Position numbers and translations under genes: made by a program. This document shows, piece by piece, positions 60,226-64,000 of a stretch of 64,000 nucleotides of DNA. Numbering within the stretch: the first letter of the stretch is position 1; the number at the start of each line of letters is the position of its first letter. Source of the stretch: Novosphingobium silvae. GTDB taxonomy: Bacteria; Pseudomonadota; Alphaproteobacteria; Sphingomonadales; Sphingomonadaceae. The notes under the pieces were generated by a model. That model was not told where the DNA came from and did no database searches. It saw only the letters and a program-made list of their open reading frames with translations. Where the stretch lies: positions 1-64,000 of the forward strand of contig NZ_WVTD01000009.1 of NCBI RefSeq assembly GCF_009856825.1. Reading direction: 5' to 3'.

Positions 60226-61329
60226 TTACCGGGCCGTCATCGTGCTGCGTGCAAGGCGCATCAGCAGTGGAGCGAGGCCCGGGTAGCTGGCCTTGCGGTA
60301 GGTCGAAGCTTCTCCAAGGTGCTGGCTGATGCGGCGATGGGCTTCCGAAAGCGAATGGTACGGCAGCGAGGGCAGCAGGTGGTGCAGGGCGTGATAGCGC
60401 AGGCCCACCGGCGCCCACAGGCCGGAAAAGCGCGCCGGAGGCGGCACGTTCACCGAATCGAGGTACTGCGCGGTGACGGTCATCGCCTCGCCGTCGTTCT
60501 CCCACAGGTGCGCGACCAGGGTGCGCACCTGGTTGAGGAACGCGGTTAGCGAAACCACGCAAAGGGCGATCAGAAGCGGGCACCAGCCCCAGGCGAAGCT
60601 CGCCGCGAGAACCGCGATCGCCCAGACCGAGCAGCCGACTTCCTGCCAGAACACCATGCGCGCGAAGTCGCCTTCAGGCCGGCGGCGGCGGTACTGCGGG
60701 TTGATGGCGAGCGCGGAGGCGCGCTCCCACACCAGGGTGCGAAGCGGCGGGATCACGGCGCCCAGCGGCACGAGCACGGCCGAACGGACCAGCAGCGCCA
60801 CCGGCAGCAGGATCGCGGTCAGCGCGAAGACCGGCAGGCTCCACGGCTTCATCAGCGCGAGCGGCAGGTATTCGGGATCCTCGACAGTGCCGTAGCGGGT
60901 GCGGGCGTGGTGCTGGGTATGCACGCCCTCATACATGAACGAGGGGATGAGCATCGGAATGCCGACAAGCAGGTTCCAGCCCATGCGAAAGCCGGGCAGC
61001 GCGTCCTTGTGGATGTGCGTCAGCTCGTGGATGAACAGCAGCGCCCGGTACAGCGCGAGCGCCGAGAGCAGTCCCAGCAGCACCGCGGCGACGGGATGGC
61101 TCACCAGGATCGCGCCCGCCAGCGCCGCGTAGCCGACGAAGGCGCTGGCCAGCATGTCGGGCCAGTAGATGCCGGGCCGGGCGACGGCGATGTCGCGCGT
61201 CAGCTCCGCTGCAGCGCGCAGCATCGCCTTGTCGTCGGGCATCTGGGAATGCCACGTCGAAGCGGGCGCGGCATCGCGCGGCGCCTGCACGGGGGCAGTC
61301 ATGTCGATCGCATTGCGGGCATTCATCAT
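60226..61329 (-). CDS. Membrane fatty acid desaturase
   Basis: The 367-residue product has the three His boxes of membrane di-iron desaturases: LFIHELTHIHKDALPG, EGVHTQHHARTRYGTV and RYHALHHLLPSLPYHS. Several spans are visible (FVGYAALAGAILVSHPVAAV, MLIPSF region, CVVSLTAFLNQVRTLVAHLW). It introduces a double bond into a lipid acyl chain, though CrtW-like carotenoid enzymes have similar boxes. ATG codons at 61329, 61326 and 61302 are all possible. It is divergent from the GNAT-like gene. Confidence 0.88.
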   Translation of the reverse strand: MMNARNAIDMTAPVQAPRDAAPASTWHSQMPDDKAMLRAAAELTRDIAVARPGIYWPDMLASAFVGYAALAGAILVSHPVAAVLLGLLSALALYRALLFIHELTHIHKDALPGFRMGWNLLVGIPMLIPSFMYEGVHTQHHARTRYGTVEDPEYLPLALMKPWSLPVFALTAILLPVALLVRSAVLVPLGAVIPPLRTLVWERASALAINPQYRRRRPEGDFARMVFWQEVGCSVWAIAVLAASFAWGWCPLLIALCVVSLTAFLNQVRTLVAHLWENDGEAMTVTAQYLDSVNVPPPARFSGLWAPVGLRYHALHHLLPSLPYHSLSEAHRRISQHLGEASTYRKASYPGLAPLLMRLARSTMTAR

Positions 61330-61491
61330 ACGCGTATTCCACAGGCATCCGGGCATAACCGCGCGCCGGACGGGGTTGGCCGCACTTCGCCGCGCGGCGG
61401 GGCAGGGGACTGGACTTGACAACCGGCCACTGTCGGCAGCAGGTCGCGCTCACATCTTTTCCTAAGCCGAAACAAAGGCAGCATCGTGGCC

Positions 61492-62652
61492 ATGGCTGAA
61501 CTAGTGATCACTCCCATTTCCAGCAAGGCCGATCGTGCTGCCTTCGTAGACCTTGCCTACCGGCTCAATGCGGCAGATCAAAACTGGGTGCCGAACCTGC
61601 GCTCGGAGGAGATCTCCAAGTTCACGCCGGGCAAGAACCCCTATTTCGACCACGCCAAGGTCCAGCTCTTCCTTGCCCGGCGCGGTGGCCGGGTGGTGGG
61701 ACGCATATCGGCGCACATCGATGAACTGGCGCTGAAACAGCCGGTGGAGCAGGGCATGGGGCCTGGCACCGGTAACTGGGGCGCGATCGAGGCGGAGGAC
61801 GAGGAGACGGCGGGCGCGCTGATCGCGGCGGCCGAGGGCTGGCTGCGCGAACAGGGCATGACGCGCGTTGTGGCGCCGATGAACCTGTCCGTCTGGGAGG
61901 AACCCGGCATCCAGGTGCTGGGCCACGATCATCCCCCGATGGTGATGATGGCGCATCACAACGCCGCCTACCAGGGCTGGATCGAGCGCGCCGGATATGG
62001 GCGCGTCAAGACGCTGCGCACGTTCGATCTGGACATCCGCCAGGACTTCCCGCCGCTGATCCGGCGCATCGTCGCCTCGGGCGAGAAGAACGCGAAGATC
62101 CGCATCCGCGAGGTCGAGCTCAAGCACTTCGGCCGCGACGCCGCGATCATCTGCGACATCCTCAACGATGCCTGGTCGGACAACTGGGGCTTCGTACCCT
62201 TCACCCCGCGCGAGATCGAGTACACGGGCAAGGCGCTCAAGCCGCTGGTTCACCCCGGCCTCATCCGCATCGCCGAGTACGAGGGCGAGCCCGTCGCCTT
62301 CATGATGACGCTGCCGGACCTCAACGGCGTCCAGATGCGGGTGAACAAGCGCAACGGCAAGCCTTCGCTCCTCGGGCTGATCCGGCTGCTGCTGTGGCTG
62401 CGCAAGCCTCGCCCGGCCGAGATGCGCGTGCCGCTGATGGGCGTGCGCAAGAAGCTGCAGTCCTCGCGCCTTGCCAGCCAGCTGGCTTTCATGATGATCG
62501 AGTACATCCGCCGCGAGGCGCTGGAGACATTCGCGGCCAAGCGGGCGGAGATCGGATGGGTGCTGGAGGACAACCAGGGCATGGTCGCCATCGCCGACGC
62601 CATCGGCAGCAAGGTCAACCGCGAGTACGCGGTTTACGACAAGGCTCTGTGA
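61492..62652 (+). CDS. GNAT superfamily-like protein, YghO type
   Basis: The 386-residue product has LVITPISSKADRAAFVDLAY, LFLARRGGRVVGRISAHIDE, and GMTRVVAPMNLSVWEEPGIQ, then RIAEYEGEPVAFMMTLPDLN, which together match a family of double GNAT-like proteins sometimes annotated dATP pyrophosphohydrolase. The acetyl-CoA site is weak in places, so the chemistry is uncertain. The ATG at 61492 was chosen over the GTG at 61486. It is followed at once by a minus-strand lipoprotein gene. Confidence 0.78.
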   Translation: MAELVITPISSKADRAAFVDLAYRLNAADQNWVPNLRSEEISKFTPGKNPYFDHAKVQLFLARRGGRVVGRISAHIDELALKQPVEQGMGPGTGNWGAIEAEDEETAGALIAAAEGWLREQGMTRVVAPMNLSVWEEPGIQVLGHDHPPMVMMAHHNAAYQGWIERAGYGRVKTLRTFDLDIRQDFPPLIRRIVASGEKNAKIRIREVELKHFGRDAAIICDILNDAWSDNWGFVPFTPREIEYTGKALKPLVHPGLIRIAEYEGEPVAFMMTLPDLNGVQMRVNKRNGKPSLLGLIRLLLWLRKPRPAEMRVPLMGVRKKLQSSRLASQLAFMMIEYIRREALETFAAKRAEIGWVLEDNQGMVAIADAIGSKVNREYAVYDKAL

Positions 62653-62659
62653 GGCGCTC

Positions 62660-62977
62660 TTAAGGCGTAGGAGCCGGCGGCGCCGGTTCGGCGACTGCGG
62701 GGCCTTCGGGGCCGCTCACCACGTCGTCCTCCGCCGCTGCCGTGGCCGTCACGCTCCCCCGGCTGCGCGAGGGTTCGTCGTAGAGCCCGGCATCCGCAGG
62801 CGGGGAGAGCGAGGCTTGCGAGCGCACCGTGTCGTAAGGGAGCATGTCGTCGCTGGCCGAGCGGGGAAGGAGCTCTCCCCCCGCCGCCGCCTTGGGTTGC
62901 GGCTTCCCGCGGTCGCAAGCGGCAAGGGTGAGGACGGCTCCGGTCGCGGCCAGGACCATCAGGCGCGGGAACTTCAT
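62660..62977 (-). CDS. Small predicted lipoprotein
   Basis: The 105-residue product has a lipoprotein signal with lipobox LTLAAC (Cys near residue 21) and then a Pro/Ala/Ser-rich tail without recognisable domain ([20 protein letters not shown]). The ATG overlaps the lipB stop as ATGA, so it is translationally coupled to lipB. Function unknown; the sequence suggests a disordered periplasmic lipoprotein. Confidence 0.65.
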   Translation of the reverse strand: MKFPRLMVLAATGAVLTLAACDRGKPQPKAAAGGELLPRSASDDMLPYDTVRSQASLSPPADAGLYDEPSRSRGSVTATAAAEDDVVSGPEGPAVAEPAPPAPTP

Positions 62978-63657
62978 GCGGTGGTCTCCGGAGGGCAGGG
63001 GCTTTCGAGCGCGGCGAGGAACGTGGGTGCCCGCCCGACCAGCGCCGCGTCCCATTGTGCAAGGTCCACCGCCTTGCCCAGCCTCGCAAGGCTGGTGACG
63101 CCGAACTCCTCGATCCCGCAGGGTACGATGCCGGTAAAATGGGCAAGGTCCGGGCGGATGTTGACCGCGAAGCCGTGCATCGTCACCCATTTGCGGATGC
63201 GCACGCCGATGGCGCCGATCTTGGCTTCGCGCCCGTCGATGTCCTGCGTCCACATGCCGATGCGGCCGTCGGCGCGAAACGCCTCCACCCCGAAGTCCGC
63301 CAGAGTGTCGATCACCCAGCCTTCCAGAGCGTGGACGAAGCCGCGCGCGTCGCGGGCGCGCTTCCTCAGATCGAGCAGGACGTAGCCGATGCGCTGGCCC
63401 GGGCCATGATAGGTGTAGCGCCCACCGCGCCCCGCCTCCACCACCTCGAAGCGGGGATCGAGCAGTTCGGCGATGGCCGCGCTGGTGCCGGCGGTGTAGA
63501 CGGGGGGATGTTCGAGCAGCCAGATGAGCTCGCGCGCCTCGCCGGCGGCGATGGCGGCGTTGCGCGCCGTCATCTCCTCCAGCGCCTCGCGGTAGGGGAC
63601 GGGCTGCGCCGAGACGCGCAGCTCGATATCACCCGGAAGAATGGCGGGAATCGTCAT
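62974..63657 (-). CDS. lipB: Octanoyl-[acyl-carrier-protein] transferase
   Basis: LipB transfers octanoyl from ACP to lipoyl domains, the first step of lipoate synthesis. The 227-residue product has the signature [20 protein letters not shown] near residue 73, with the octanoyl site, and the catalytic Cys in [17 protein letters not shown] near 177, with an upstream Lys in [12 protein letters not shown]. The start was chosen at [12 protein letters not shown]. It overlaps the lipoprotein gene by four bases. Confidence 0.95.
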   Translation of the reverse strand: MTIPAILPGDIELRVSAQPVPYREALEEMTARNAAIAAGEARELIWLLEHPPVYTAGTSAAIAELLDPRFEVVEAGRGGRYTYHGPGQRIGYVLLDLRKRARDARGFVHALEGWVIDTLADFGVEAFRADGRIGMWTQDIDGREAKIGAIGVRIRKWVTMHGFAVNIRPDLAHFTGIVPCGIEEFGVTSLARLGKAVDLAQWDAALVGRAPTFLAALESPCPPETTA

Positions 63658-63767
63658 GGCGCGTTGCGTGGCGTCATTCCCTGCGGTTATCAAGAGCCTT
63701 TAGGCGAGCGCGCGTCGTCCGCCGGCCCGATACCCAGCCCCGTGAAGGCAATCCTGGAGCCCAAGTC

Positions 63768-64000
63768 ATGAAGTTCGACAGCAACAGCGCGTGGACAGAC
63801 GCCACGACGGCGGTGCGCGCCAACCGCGAAGTGCTGCTGGCGCTGGGCGGCGTGTTCTTCCTGCTGCCCACCCTGCTGTCGACCGTGTTTCTCGACGGCG
63901 TGCAGACCCGGATGCTGGAGGCGATGAGCGCCAACAAGCCCCAGGTGCTGAACGCGCTGGTGGCCGACAACATGGGCCTGCTGCTGGGCTTCGGGCTTGG
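63768..64000 (+). CDS. Membrane protein, cut by the window end
   Basis: The first 77 residues start MKFDSNSAWTDATTAVRANR and contain a hydrophobic segment near residues 23-40 (LLALGGVFFLLPTLLSTVF), then an amphipathic helix and a second hydrophobic stretch reaching the window end. It resembles sphingomonad membrane proteins of the glycerophosphoryl-diester-phosphodiesterase-membrane-like group, but this is only a guess from a partial sequence. It is divergent from lipB with 110 bases between. Confidence 0.6.
   Translation, partial: MKFDSNSAWTDATTAVRANREVLLALGGVFFLLPTLLSTVFLDGVQTRMLEAMSANKPQVLNALVADNMGLLLGFGL

Overview
The window comes from a high-GC alphaproteobacterium and reads as Sphingomonadales, most likely Novosphingobium or a close relative. 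The grounds are: a his cluster interrupted by small sphingomonad-type proteins, a PEP-CTERM mini-protein, alphaproteobacterial SspB, a tol-pal cluster with a Pro/Lys-rich TolA, class I polyhydroxyalkanoate synthase with a phasin, and a TonB-receptor-centred carbohydrate locus. The genus is inference; no 16S or marker comparison was possible.

Layout. 1-7.1 kb: a shortened PhnA-like protein, OsmC, a sugar isomerase/epimerase-like protein, a GMC oxidoreductase, a DUF1810 protein, dapD and gmk. 7.2-12.7 kb: sspB, then the divergent histidine cluster hisB-(YCII)-hisH-hisA-(81 aa membrane protein)-hisF-(PEP-CTERM peptide)-hisE-HIT. 12.9-17.7 kb: ybgC-tolQ-tolR-tolA-tolB-pal, nearly all start/stop-overlapping, closed by a strong hairpin. 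17.8-29.3 kb: housekeeping and mixed genes (J-domain protein, infC, pdeM, hemF, an MHS-type transporter, a secreted cyclophilin, tRNA-Ser, an FAD protein, a nucleotidyltransferase and an OPT transporter).

29.4-43.4 kb is a pectin/oligogalacturonide utilisation locus: acetylesterase-like hydrolase, TonB-dependent receptor, secreted pectate lyase, secreted cupin, carboxylesterase, KdgK, KduD, KduI, a LacI repressor, an FAH-type hydratase and an ExuT-like hexuronate transporter. Five copies of one operator-like sequence (core ACCGGT with TGACA/TGATA on one side) sit in front of the receptor, the lyase, kduI, lacI and the hydratase-exuT operon, so the locus looks like a single LacI regulon. The route implied is: extracellular cleavage, TonB import, periplasmic de-esterification, MFS uptake, then KduI/KduD/KdgK to KDPG.

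45.6-50.7 kb is a small, decayed integrative element at tRNA-Cys. An intact tRNA-Cys at the right end carries a 16-bp sequence that recurs at 45643. Between the copies lie an orphan C-terminal HsdR fragment, an unknown protein that has probably lost its 5' end, AlpA, a sigma-region-4-like protein, ArdC with a structured leader, and a tyrosine integrase. The hsdR remnant and the unknown gene meet head to head, which implies a rearrangement that removed both 5' ends.

50.9-64 kb: mobA, a winged-helix regulator, an AlaC-type aminotransferase, phaC, a phasin with a long Ala/Pro/Lys-rich N-terminus and a credible internal start, clpS, lptF-lptG, a fatty acid desaturase, a GNAT-like protein, a lipoprotein, lipB, and a membrane protein cut by the window end.
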